Of a stretch of DNA of 64,000 bases, positions 29,501 to 37,568 are shown piece by piece. Every line of letters begins with the position of its first letter. Positions within the stretch are counted from its first letter, which is position 1. Source of the stretch: Pontibacter lucknowensis. Lineage in GTDB: Bacteria > Bacteroidota > Bacteroidia > Cytophagales > Hymenobacteraceae. The position numbers and the translations under genes are program-made. The notes beneath the pieces were generated by a model, which was given only the letters and a program-made list of their open reading frames with translations, did no database searches and had not been told where the DNA came from. The stretch is taken from positions 62,001-126,000 of the forward strand of contig NZ_FTNM01000005.1 in NCBI RefSeq assembly GCF_900156415.1, in the 5' to 3' direction.

Positions 29501-29771
29501 CACACTTCAGGTGAGCGTTGACGTGAACAACATCGGTAACATGCTGAACTCTGCATGGGGTGTAAGAGACCAACTGAACGGTGGTTCTAACTTCCACTAC
29601 CAGCTGTTGAGAGTTGCTGCAGTTTCAGCTGACGGTGTTCCTACTTACAACATGATCACGGTACGTGACAATGATGGCAACACATTCCTGCCAGACTCTC
29701 CATTCCGTGAGAACTTCAGCTTATCTAGTACATGGAGCATGCAGCTTGGTCTGCGCTACATCTTCAACTAA
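26502..29771 (+). CDS. Highly expressed Oar-like TonB-dependent outer membrane receptor
   Basis: 1089 residues from the ATG at 26502; the frame is open to 26448 but that start sits in the promoter. Signal peptide 1-21 (ends MHAQ), carboxypeptidase-regulatory-like domain (SITGSVKDSKGEALIGATV), plug (about 100-240, DVRQSGFTGAGINAVTRSG) and beta-barrel ending LGLRYIFN. It is a paralog of the gene at 23091, sharing the domain order and motifs. Codon use is very different from all neighbours: mostly GGT, CGT, AAC, GTA and CTG, few rare codons. This is typical of a major outer-membrane protein. The ligand is unknown. Confidence 0.92.
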   Translation: MKKLLLSTLLMLLCVVTMHAQVTTSSITGSVKDSKGEALIGATVRATHGPSGTTYGGVTNVEGRFNVPNVRVGGPYTIEVSYIGYEPKVYSNISLSLGVPYQLDATMADGGQQLQEVIVSTDRSSVFNANKTGAATNVGIQQLEKLPTINRSVTDFTRLTPQANGNGFAGRDGRFNNLQVDGANFNNGFGLSSNPLPGGNSQPISLDAIEEVQVNIAPYDVRQSGFTGAGINAVTRSGTNQFSGSAYTFYRNQDFNGRKVGDNELPEQTERKNQIFGARLGGPIIKNKLFFFANFEHENETYPGVNWVASRPGLSGPNVSRTTAEDLERVRQHLITKYGYDPGAYENYANEFNNKNTKFLTRIDWNISDMHKFTLRYNQVVGTSDQTVNASSAPNPRASSARIGQNALSFAGSNYGFENSVRSVTAELNSTFSSVLSNQFLATYSRIQDTRTSPSSIFPFVDIWKDGDQYMNFGYELFTYNNDVINNNYSFINNLSYMLGKHNLTGGASFEVQNFGNSYQRYGTSYYRYASVDDFINDARPLQFGLTYPYEGQDPYSRINFGMAGLYVQDKFAATDRLNLTMGVRAELPVYMNDLTPNSSIDNLTLLDTDGNPTTYSSGEWPKSRVLLSPRIGFNLDLLEDRSLSLRGGTGIFSGRIPFVWLTNMPTNAGVIQNVLEGVPSSALDVIRFQPERLYWLENGPSNVFIRQPNAGAPGSFALVDRNFKMPQVWRSSLGADYTIPGTPLVATADILYTKDLVGVYQFNANRKPATQQLNNNGDNRDFWNGSSNAQYTTATREAIVLSNTDKGHSLSATAGLSLNSRTGFFGSAFYTYTQAKDITGNPGSNAGSAWSNNYSINDPNELLMGISQFATPHRVVANASYRLEYANRLATTVSLFYQGSSQGRFSYIYNGDVNRDGISNDLLWIPTSSAEMNFAPIMSNGQVQFTAEQQRQAFDTFVANQGLERGAYAERNNGLMPWFNQFDFRLLQDVFGNIGGKRNTLQVSVDVNNIGNMLNSAWGVRDQLNGGSNFHYQLLRVAAVSADGVPTYNMITVRDNDGNTFLPDSPFRENFSLSSTWSMQLGLRYIFN

Positions 29772-29790
29772 GCAGAAAAGCTTATACAGC

Positions 29791-29820
29791 AAAAAGGCGG
29801 GACCAATGTCCCGCCTTTTT
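29791..29820 (+). terminator. Terminator of the second TonB receptor
   Basis: 13-bp arms AAAAAGGCGGGAC (29791-29803) and GTCCCGCCTTTTT (29808-29820) with a 4-nt loop and a following TATTTT. Confidence 0.85.
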
Positions 29821-29847
29821 TATTTTCAAAATATAGCGCTCCAGTTT

Positions 29848-29876
29848 TTGCATATTCAAAATTTGTCCTAATTTTG
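29848..29876 (+). promoter_or_regulatory. Promoter of tRNA-Ala
   Basis: TTG (29848-29850), 18-bp spacer, TAATTTTG (29869-29876), which matches TAnnTTTG. It is 12 bp before the tRNA 5' end. Confidence 0.65.
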
Positions 29877-29888
29877 TGACACTCAAAC

Positions 29889-29966
<78 letters not shown>

Positions 29967-29973
29967 CATTATC

Positions 29974-30007
29974 AAGCCCTTACGTCAAAAGCGTAGGGGC
30001 TTTTTGT
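29974..30007 (+). terminator. Terminator after tRNA-Ala (island-borne copy)
   Basis: AAGCCCTTACGT (29974-29985) and GCGTAGGGGCTT (29991-30002) pair with two G-T wobbles, followed by TTTTTG. A sister hairpin follows the right repeat at 45840-45871. Confidence 0.7.
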
Positions 30008-30010
30008 TTA

Positions 30011-30035
30011 GGGGGTCACACAAAAGTACACACAA
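30011..30035 (+). repeat. Left end repeat, probable integrase arm site
   Basis: A 25-bp sequence starting GGGGGTCACACAA and ending GTACACACAA. It recurs in the same orientation at 45635-45659 with only two mismatches, next to the integrase start. It contains two CACACAA units, consistent with binding sites for the integrase N-terminal domain. Confidence 0.65.
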
Positions 30036-30070
30036 CTTCTCCTATTCTACACCTAGAATTGGGACTATAG

Positions 30071-30102
30071 AAAAAGGCTACTCGTGATGAGCAGCCTTTT
30101 TT
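30071..30102 (-). terminator. Terminator of the island ATPase gene
   Basis: AAAAAGGCTACTC (30071-30083) pairs with GAGCAGCCTTTTT (30089-30101) with one mismatch; the A-run gives the T-tail on minus. It is just downstream of the stop at 30115. Confidence 0.65.
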
Positions 30103-30114
30103 AGTTTGGTATGG

Positions 30115-31470
30115 TTAATATTCATCCTCTAGAAGATCACCCATAGGATACTCATCCATATCGGAAACATCGTGCTCAATTATCTCCATTAGTCGCTCAA
30201 CTAATCTTCTGTTCTTATCTGTCAGCATTTTAATCTCTGCCTGCTCTTCTTTAAACTGCAGCTGAGTGTAAGCCTTCAAGAATAAATTATTAAACCTATA
30301 CTTGTTAGAATTATCATCATGAACCAATATCTCGCTTCGCTTCACGGAGCATAGTTCGCCTAGTATTTTCTCAACATCTTCGGCCTTAAGTTTTGTGTTT
30401 TTGTACCTAAGTATGCCTTTCAACTTATTGTAAATGTCGTCGAAAGAGAATTCATCTTTATTGATCTCTAACGCGGTTTTGAGCACCTCTTTAGGTAAAT
30501 TCAGTTGGGTATTATTTCCGATTTTAATGGCTTGGTCGAATTCAGATTTGAAGGTATCAGATTTTTCGTACAGAAATTTCTCCACCGCTTCTTCTAAATC
30601 TTCGAGATTGATAATAATAGCGTGTTTTTCAGGATTAGTAGAGTAAATTCGTTTAGTCAAGCAAATATTTAAGCATAGCTGATGGCAAATTGAGGGCAAG
30701 CCGCATGAATACTTTATGATCTTATACTTTGCTTTCTGATTAAATTTAAGGTTAAGCTTCTCCTCGCCATTTGTTATTATGGATATAATTTCTGAATTGC
30801 TCATGTAAGGCACAGAAATTTCAGCGACTCTATTATTCATTTCTTTATCGTATTCTATTACCTGTCGAGCAGTCCCAACCGCACCAATCGCAATAAGTTT
30901 GAGTTCTGGGTAATCCAACGACATATCCATAAAGACTTTCATGAGCTGTGAAGTTCTGGTTTTATCAGCGCCTTTGATTTTATGGAAATCCTCGAGCACC
31001 CAGCAGAACTTAGCTTCCCCAAATAAAGTAGCCAATCGTCTTGCTGTAAGTTGGGGTGGGATGAATTGTTTTGTAGATGTATGCTTCTGGTTAGTGATTT
31101 CGCCCAAGCTTAGAGATGCTTTGATGTCATCATAGCTGACGGTGAAAGCCGGTGAAAATTTAATTCCGCTTGTACGAGTGGTTTCTGTATGTAATTGGCC
31201 AAGCTGGTCGAAGGCATCAAGTAAGATGCTTTCGTATGTCATACCTTCGGTGCATGGTGTTTTTATGTAACCTACATAGGTCTGTGATAACTTGTTTATA
31301 ATCAAAGATGATTTACCGCAACCTGAGTACCCATAAAGCACAATTTGTTTTCCTGGAGTATACAACGCATCCACTAAGTGACCGTTAATAATTTTTCCTC
31401 TCTCTACAAATGAATCTATTGCTGGTTGTGTTGGAGTAAATACCCGAGTTGTAGGTATAGGATTTGACAT
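30115..31470 (-). CDS. AAA+ ATPase (ORC/TniB-like), island cargo
   Basis: 451 residues from the ATG at 31470. Walker A GYSGCGKS (47-54), Walker B FCWVLEDFH, a sensor-like segment LKLIAIGAVGTARQ, and CGLPSICHQLCL, which resembles the lid region of ORC1/Cdc6 and TniB/ExeA-type AAA proteins. The C-terminal third looks like a winged-helix region ending in an acidic tail (DMDEYPMGDLLEDEY). No partner transposase, nuclease or protease domain is visible. It sits at the left end of the island, where cargo is common, and is AT-rich. A defence or DNA-transaction role is only an inference. Confidence 0.75.
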   Translation of the reverse strand: MSNPIPTTRVFTPTQPAIDSFVERGKIINGHLVDALYTPGKQIVLYGYSGCGKSSLIINKLSQTYVGYIKTPCTEGMTYESILLDAFDQLGQLHTETTRTSGIKFSPAFTVSYDDIKASLSLGEITNQKHTSTKQFIPPQLTARRLATLFGEAKFCWVLEDFHKIKGADKTRTSQLMKVFMDMSLDYPELKLIAIGAVGTARQVIEYDKEMNNRVAEISVPYMSNSEIISIITNGEEKLNLKFNQKAKYKIIKYSCGLPSICHQLCLNICLTKRIYSTNPEKHAIIINLEDLEEAVEKFLYEKSDTFKSEFDQAIKIGNNTQLNLPKEVLKTALEINKDEFSFDDIYNKLKGILRYKNTKLKAEDVEKILGELCSVKRSEILVHDDNSNKYRFNNLFLKAYTQLQFKEEQAEIKMLTDKNRRLVERLMEIIEHDVSDMDEYPMGDLLEDEY

Positions 31471-31677
31471 CAATTAAAGATTAAGGGTCTAGTTCTAAAG
31501 CCATAAATATAAATAGATCCCCTCTTAAGTCAAGCCTGTAAGCTGGGGTGAATAATCCCCATTCATATTTTGCTAAAAATGTTGGTAAGTTATTAGTAAA
31601 TTCTAAGGTTAATATACATCCATTTCTATGTGAAGAAAGCTGTATCTATTATTCTAACTAGTTCCGTATGCAACATT

Positions 31678-31929
31678 ATGAATCTGTACGAATTCAACTT
31701 AAAACCCCTGCCTGAGCGCATTTCAGCTGTTTGGGAGCATGGTTCTTTTCTCGCTATTAGGAGTGAAGCGTCTTATAGTATCGTCTTATACCACATGGGA
31801 AAGTTCTTTGCAGAAGTCTGGTATAACCCCTACAACAATCAAATAGAGCGTACCAGAAGCTTTAAGAGTAAGAACTGTTTGGAGCCTTACCTAAACCTGA
31901 TTGATTTATCAGAACTGCTGAGAAAGTAA
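31678..31929 (+). CDS. Small conserved Bacteroidota protein of unknown function
   Basis: 83 residues from ATG 31678 (MNLYEFNLKPLPERISAVW); a GTG at 31630 would add 16 unlikely residues. The pattern VWEHGSFLAIR...VLYHMGKFFAEVWYNPYNNQIERTRSF resembles a small protein family I recall as frequent and multi-copy in Cytophagales genomes, often near mobile DNA. Mixed strands with no membrane helix. No function is known to me. It is divergent from the ATPase and upstream of hsdR on the plus strand. Confidence 0.65.
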   Translation: MNLYEFNLKPLPERISAVWEHGSFLAIRSEASYSIVLYHMGKFFAEVWYNPYNNQIERTRSFKSKNCLEPYLNLIDLSELLRK

Positions 31930-32296
31930 TAAATCATAGGGGGCTGGCTACTTTCTTCGCTTGCATAGATTTTAATTCTATTCACAATGTCATCAATTGC
32001 TCTCAATACTCTTGTGTATTGGTCTTTTCTCGATACATTCTAATTATTACCTCATCTAATATTTGCCCTCTGTCGAAACAGCCATTGTCCCTATTCTGAT
32101 ATGAGGAGTGTAAGAGGTTAAACCATTTTAATTAAGCAATTGTAGCTACACTTTATAGTACTAAAGGTTGAGCGCAATTTTGGAAACTTTATAGCGCCAA
32201 AATCTGAGATGTTATCAAATAAAAAGGGATTGTTATGCTAAATTATTAATATATTAGCTAAATAATATACTTAGGGGTTAAAATCCAAGTTAAGCA
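31930..32296. other. AT-rich spacer upstream of hsdR
   Basis: 367 bp with no credible gene. The part 32236-32275 is very AT-rich with overlapping small palindromes (for example TTAGCTAA) and likely holds the hsd promoter. No exact TAnnTTTG box was found by eye. Confidence 0.4.
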
Positions 32297-34738
32297 ATGA
32301 ATAAGAAAGGCTTATCAGAGGCAGATATCAAAGCTAAGTTTATCACACCTGCTATACTTAAAGCAGGTTGGGATGAACTGACACAGTTAGGACGTGAGAT
32401 AAGCTTCACTGCTGGTCGTATTTATGTAAAGGGTAAGCTAACTGCAAGGGGCAAAAAGAAATTTGCTGACTACATCCTATTCTACAAGCCTAATATGCCC
32501 ATTGCCATTATTGAGGCAAAGGATAACAGTCATTCAGTCAGCGGCGGAATTCAACAGGCATTAGGATACGCTAACACTCTTGATATTCCTTTTGTATTCA
32601 GTAGCAATGGTGATGGCTTTCATTTCCATGATAAAACCGCTACAGATGGTCTAATAGAGAAAGTGCTAATACTCGATGAATTCCCAAGCCCTGAGATGCT
32701 TTGGGAGAAGTATAAGCAGTACAAAGGAATTGAGAGCAAAAAGCAAGAAGAGATTGTGGCTCAGGAGTACTTCCAAGATGGTACAGGAAGAGCCCCAAGA
32801 TACTATCAGCAAATAGCCATTAACCGTACTGTGGAGGCCGTAGCCAAAGGGCAGGACCGTATCCTTCTGGTGATGGCTACAGGAACAGGTAAGACCTACA
32901 CAGCTTTTCAGATTGCTTATCGCCTATTCAAGTCTAAAGCAAAGAGAAAGATCCTTTTCCTTGCTGACAGGACAGCCTTAGTTGATCAGACGCTCAGGGG
33001 TGATTTCCGACACTTCAAAGATGCTATGACCGTCATCAAAAAGAAGATTGTAGTGTTAGATGGGAAGGAGACGCTGGTGTCAAGCAAGAAACGGGGTATA
33101 GATACAGCTGATAAAGCTTATGACATATTCTTGGGCTTATATCAAGGACTAAGTAACTCTGATCCTGAAGTGCCAGATGCTTTTAAGGATTTTAGTCGTG
33201 ACTTCTTTGACCTGATAATAGTAGATGAGTGCCACAGGGGTAGTGCCAAAGAGGACAGTAAATGGCGAGAGATACTTCAATACTTCAATACAGCTACACA
33301 TATTGGCCTAACCGCCACACCAAAGGAAACGGAAGAAGTATCCAATATTCATTATTTCGGCAAGCCTATCTACACATACTCACTTAAGCAGGGTATTGAT
33401 GATGGTTTCCTTGCTCCTTACAAGGTAGTGAAGGTGACATTAGATATTGATGCTGAAGGATGGCGACCCTCTAAAGGATTTTTAGACAAGGCCGGCAATC
33501 CTGTTGAGGATAGGATCTATAATCGGACTGACTTTGATAAGAATATAGTAGTTGAGGAAAGGAGAAAGCTTGTAGCCCATAAGATTACAGAATTTCTAAA
33601 AGGTAATGATAGGTTTGCTAAGACCATTGCCTTCTGTATTGATATAGAACACGCTGAAGGAATGCGTACGGCTCTGGCCAATGCCAATGCAGATCTGGTA
33701 GCTCAGAACTCTAAATATGTCATGCAGATCACTGGTGACAATGAAGAGGGCAAAAGGGAACTGGACAGCTTTATCAACCCAAGTGAACGCTATCCGGTGA
33801 TTGCAACTACTTCAAAGCTGATGACTACAGGTGTAGACGCTCAAACTTGTAAGCTGATTGTGCTGGATAGCAATATTGCTTCTATGACTGAGTTTAAACA
33901 GATCATCGGAAGAGGTACACGCATTAATGAAGAGTATGGAAAGACCTACTTCACCATCATGGATTTCCGGAATGTGACAGACCTTTTTGCAGATCCTGAC
34001 TTTGATGGTGATCCGGCAATGATTAAGCAAGTAAACGAAGATGAGGACTTAGGAGGTGCAGATGAAGAAACACCTGATGATCCTGTTACAGGTGAAGGAG
34101 GCGAAGAAGTAGAGTTTCCTGATGAGCCTGAAATGCCTGAAGTTGAAGGAGGTGGTCCTATCAAAGAAGAGCCAAAGATAAAAGTAAGGGTAGATGGGGT
34201 CCAGGTGAAGATCCTCAATGAAAGAGTACAGTACTTGGATGCTGACGGCAAAATCATCACAGAAGATCTTAGGGATTACACTAAGAAGAATTTGATTAAG
34301 CACTTCAAATCATTAGACGAATTCCTAACCCATTGGAATAGTGCTGATCAGAAGAAGGCACTTATAGAAGAGCTCGAAGGTCAGGGTATTTTCTTTGATG
34401 CCTTGAAGGAAGAAGTAGGCAAAGACTTCGACTTATTTGATTTAATTTGTCATGTGGCTTACGACTCAAAGCCCCTTACCAGAAAAGAGCGGGCTAACAA
34501 CGTTAAGAAGAAGAACTACTTTACAAAGTATGGGGAAAAAGCGCAGGCTGTTATCAATAGCTTACTGGATAAGTATGCTGATGATGGTTTGCTTACTATT
34601 GAGAGTACTGAAGTACTGAAGCTTGATCCATTGAATAAGTTAGGTACTCCTATAGAGCTAATAAAGGCCTTTGGCAACAAAGCACAGTACATGGAGGCAG
34701 TGAAAGAATTAGAAAAAGAACTTTACCAATCAGCATAG
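32297..34738 (+). CDS. hsdR: Type I restriction enzyme, R subunit
   Basis: 813 residues, the length of EcoAI/EcoEI-type HsdR. An N-terminal PD-(D/E)xK nuclease shows D58 and E73-A-K75. The Swi2/Snf2-like motor shows Walker A ATGTGKT (194-200), DECH (310-313), the GLTATP motif and the QIIGRGTRINEE motif VI. An acidic low-complexity linker follows (about 580-625), then a C-terminal helical region that contacts the methylase core. It translocates DNA and cuts unmodified foreign DNA. It is the first gene of hsdR-hsdM-hsdS, with 5 bp to hsdM. No frame damage is seen. Confidence 0.95.
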   Translation: MNKKGLSEADIKAKFITPAILKAGWDELTQLGREISFTAGRIYVKGKLTARGKKKFADYILFYKPNMPIAIIEAKDNSHSVSGGIQQALGYANTLDIPFVFSSNGDGFHFHDKTATDGLIEKVLILDEFPSPEMLWEKYKQYKGIESKKQEEIVAQEYFQDGTGRAPRYYQQIAINRTVEAVAKGQDRILLVMATGTGKTYTAFQIAYRLFKSKAKRKILFLADRTALVDQTLRGDFRHFKDAMTVIKKKIVVLDGKETLVSSKKRGIDTADKAYDIFLGLYQGLSNSDPEVPDAFKDFSRDFFDLIIVDECHRGSAKEDSKWREILQYFNTATHIGLTATPKETEEVSNIHYFGKPIYTYSLKQGIDDGFLAPYKVVKVTLDIDAEGWRPSKGFLDKAGNPVEDRIYNRTDFDKNIVVEERRKLVAHKITEFLKGNDRFAKTIAFCIDIEHAEGMRTALANANADLVAQNSKYVMQITGDNEEGKRELDSFINPSERYPVIATTSKLMTTGVDAQTCKLIVLDSNIASMTEFKQIIGRGTRINEEYGKTYFTIMDFRNVTDLFADPDFDGDPAMIKQVNEDEDLGGADEETPDDPVTGEGGEEVEFPDEPEMPEVEGGGPIKEEPKIKVRVDGVQVKILNERVQYLDADGKIITEDLRDYTKKNLIKHFKSLDEFLTHWNSADQKKALIEELEGQGIFFDALKEEVGKDFDLFDLICHVAYDSKPLTRKERANNVKKKNYFTKYGEKAQAVINSLLDKYADDGLLTIESTEVLKLDPLNKLGTPIELIKAFGNKAQYMEAVKELEKELYQSA

Positions 34739-34743
34739 ATTAA

Positions 34744-36174
34744 ATGGCAAATGTAGGGGCTGTCATAAGCAGCATAAGAAATATTATGCGTCAGGACAGA
34801 GGTATATCTGGTGACGCACAACGATTAGAACAGCTTGGATGGATGTTGTTCCTGAAGATTATTGATGATAAGGATCAGGAGCTTGAAATACTAAGAGATG
34901 ATTATATCTCAGTAATCCCTGAAAAGTTTCAGTGGCGTAATTGGGCCGCTGATCCTGAAGGCGTAACAGGGGATGAATTGCTTGAATTCATCGATAGCAA
35001 TACTGAGGGAAATAAAGGTTTGTTCGCTACTTTACGAAATTTGAATGTACCGGCTCACCCTAAGAGAGCAGCTATAGTGAAAGAAGTATTTGATGGCTCA
35101 AACAACTACATGAAGTCGGGCTATGAGATGCGGAAAGTCATCAACAAGCTTAACGAGATTGATTTTAATAACTCAGAAGATAAGCACATCTTTGGCAATA
35201 TCTACGAAAGCATATTACAGGAGCTTCGAGATGCGGGTAATAAAGGGGAATACTACACTCCAAGAGCTGTTACCCAGTTGATGACGCAACTAACGAATCC
35301 TAAGCTTGGTGAGAAGATTCTTGATCCAGCAGCAGGTACAGGTGGCTTCTTAACAGCAGCAATTGACCATGTGAGGGAGAATTATGTAAAGACGGTAGAT
35401 GATGAAAGTCTCCTACAGAATAGCATAACAGGTTGGGAATTGAAGCCTGTGGCCTATGTCTTAGGCCTTACAAACTTGATTCTACACGAAATGGACGTTC
35501 CTGACTATCATTACATCGATAGTCTTAAAAAAGAATACAACAGCATTAGTAAAAAGGATCAGGTAGATGTGATACTGGCTAACCCCCCTTTTGGGGCAAC
35601 TATTGCTGATGGTGTTGATTCTAACTTTCCTGCGAACTATCGCTGCAAGGAAAGTGCTGATCTGTTCGTGGTCCTAATGTTACAGTTGCTCAAGTCAACA
35701 GGTCGTTGTGCAATAGTTCTACCAGACGGTTCAATTACGGGTGAAGGTGTAAAAGCACGTATACGAGAAAAGTTATTGTCTGACACTAACTTGCACACGA
35801 TTGTGCGCTTGCCCCAAAGTACCTTTTTCCCAGCTACAGTTAGTACTAATCTACTATTCTTTGAGAAAGGCAGCCCTACTAAAGAGATATGGTATTATGA
35901 ACATAAATTACCAGAAGGGCAGAAAAGCTACTCTAAAACCAAGCCAATACAATTTCATGAATTTACTCCGTTAATTGATTGGTGGCATAACCGTGTAGAA
36001 AATGAAATAGCTTGGAAAGTGAAGGTAGAGAACCTGAAAGATTGGGATTTAGATATAAAAAACCCGACAAAGGTTGAAGAAGAAATTAAGTATAGCAGCA
36101 TAGAGTTGCAGGAGATGTTACTCAATTCATTTAGTAAGTGTCAAGTAATTCTTGAAGAGTTGGCAAAAAAATAA
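34744..36174 (+). CDS. hsdM: Type I DNA methyltransferase, M subunit
   Basis: 476 residues. HsdM N-terminal helical domain (1-130), then an amino-methyltransferase fold: SAM motif DPAAGTGGF from D194 and the catalytic NPPF at 280-283, which marks N6-adenine methylation. It pairs with HsdS to protect host DNA and with HsdR to restrict. The gene is intact. It ends 4 bp before the likely hsdS start. Confidence 0.96.
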   Translation: MANVGAVISSIRNIMRQDRGISGDAQRLEQLGWMLFLKIIDDKDQELEILRDDYISVIPEKFQWRNWAADPEGVTGDELLEFIDSNTEGNKGLFATLRNLNVPAHPKRAAIVKEVFDGSNNYMKSGYEMRKVINKLNEIDFNNSEDKHIFGNIYESILQELRDAGNKGEYYTPRAVTQLMTQLTNPKLGEKILDPAAGTGGFLTAAIDHVRENYVKTVDDESLLQNSITGWELKPVAYVLGLTNLILHEMDVPDYHYIDSLKKEYNSISKKDQVDVILANPPFGATIADGVDSNFPANYRCKESADLFVVLMLQLLKSTGRCAIVLPDGSITGEGVKARIREKLLSDTNLHTIVRLPQSTFFPATVSTNLLFFEKGSPTKEIWYYEHKLPEGQKSYSKTKPIQFHEFTPLIDWWHNRVENEIAWKVKVENLKDWDLDIKNPTKVEEEIKYSSIELQEMLLNSFSKCQVILEELAKK

Positions 36175-36178
36175 AGGA

Positions 36179-37564
36179 ATGAAATTAGTTGAATTGAGTG
36201 AGGTCTTGAGCCTAAGGAAAGTTTTTATCAACATTTCTGATTCTAAGAATTATAAGCTTTGTAGGGTTCAAACAAACAGAAAAGGTGTTGTCTTGCGCGA
36301 AAATAAATATGGCAGCCTAATTAAAACCAAAAAGCAGCAAGTGTGTAAGCATTTAGATTTTATAGTTGCTGAAATGGATGCCAAAGTAGGAGGTTATGGT
36401 TTTATACCAGAAGATTTAGATAACGCTATTGTAAGTAGTCATTACTTTTTGTTTGAAGTAGATTTTACTAAAATCAGAAAAGAGTATTTTGAAGCTATTA
36501 TTCAAACCGAGATCATTCAAGATCAAATAAAAGCTAAAGGTTCTACTAACTATTCGGCAATCAGACCTAAAGATGTTTTAAAGTGGAAAATCCCATTAGG
36601 AACTTTAGCTGAGCAAGAGAAAATAGAGAAGAGCTTCTTGAATACACGTAATCAAAGTTTCAAGCTTTTAGATGAATTAAAAAATCAAAAAAAGCTTCTT
36701 TCCCAACTCAAGCAAGCTATACTTCAGGAAGCCATAGAAGGCAAATTGACAATAGATTGGCGAAATCAAAACCCTGAAGTAGAACCTGCCTGCGAATTGA
36801 TTAAGCGTATCAAAACTGAAAAAGAGAAGCTAATAAAAGAGAAAAAAATAAAGAAAGGTAAAAAGCAATTATCCAACGATTTAGGTAATATACAATTTGA
36901 ATTGCCTAAGACTTGGCTTTTTGCAGATATGGATGATATATCACAGTATATTACAGATGGGACTCATTTAACGCCAACTTATACTGAGAAAGGCAGAATA
37001 TTTTTATCTGCACAAAATGTTAAGCCCTTCAAATTTTTACCCGAGAATCATAAGTATGTTTCTGAGGAAGATTATAGGGAGTATATTCAAAACAGATTAG
37101 CCGAGAGAGGAGACCTGTTGGTAGGACGTGTTGGATCTAAAGGAGAAACGGCGGTAATCGATAGGGATATAGAATTTGCTTTTTATGTTAGTCTTGGATT
37201 GATAAAAACATTCAAAGAATTTACCTCTCCTGAGTATTTAGCAATAGTGATGAATTCACCATACGGGAACTTATACGCTACTGGTAATATGAGTAGTATA
37301 GGAGCCTCTGCGGGAAATTTTAATTTGGGGAGAATTCGATCATTCCCTGTTCCATTGCCTCCTTTTGAAGAACAAAAAGCCATAGTTCATAAAGTCGATT
37401 TACTAATGGGAAAGTTACACTCATTAGATGCTGAAATAGACCAAAGTGATAAGCACGCACAAATGCTGATGCAAGCGGTACTTAAAGAAGCTTTTGAGCC
37501 TTCTGCCAGGCAATTAGATGTTATGAAACTAAATGAAGTTGAGGAGGCTGTCCTAAGTAATTAA
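36179..37564 (+). CDS. hsdS: Type I specificity subunit
   Basis: 461 residues from ATG 36179, preceded by AAAGGA; the frame extends to a TTG at 36152 inside hsdM, which is less likely. Two target-recognition domains (about 1-150 and 225-390) are each followed by a conserved helix region (LAEQEKIEKSFL...LLSQLKQAILQEAIEGKL and FEEQKAIVHKVD...LMQAVLKEAFE), the spacer helices of HsdS. It sets the bipartite DNA target. The target sequence cannot be read from the protein. The second domain shows the DGTH...QNV pattern common in this family. Confidence 0.92.
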   Translation: MKLVELSEVLSLRKVFINISDSKNYKLCRVQTNRKGVVLRENKYGSLIKTKKQQVCKHLDFIVAEMDAKVGGYGFIPEDLDNAIVSSHYFLFEVDFTKIRKEYFEAIIQTEIIQDQIKAKGSTNYSAIRPKDVLKWKIPLGTLAEQEKIEKSFLNTRNQSFKLLDELKNQKKLLSQLKQAILQEAIEGKLTIDWRNQNPEVEPACELIKRIKTEKEKLIKEKKIKKGKKQLSNDLGNIQFELPKTWLFADMDDISQYITDGTHLTPTYTEKGRIFLSAQNVKPFKFLPENHKYVSEEDYREYIQNRLAERGDLLVGRVGSKGETAVIDRDIEFAFYVSLGLIKTFKEFTSPEYLAIVMNSPYGNLYATGNMSSIGASAGNFNLGRIRSFPVPLPPFEEQKAIVHKVDLLMGKLHSLDAEIDQSDKHAQMLMQAVLKEAFEPSARQLDVMKLNEVEEAVLSN

Positions 37565-37568
37565 TAAA

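Noticed and set aside
36152..36178. Earlier TTG start of hsdS inside hsdM
   Set aside because: The ATG at 36179 has a nearby AAAGGA and fits the family N-terminus better.
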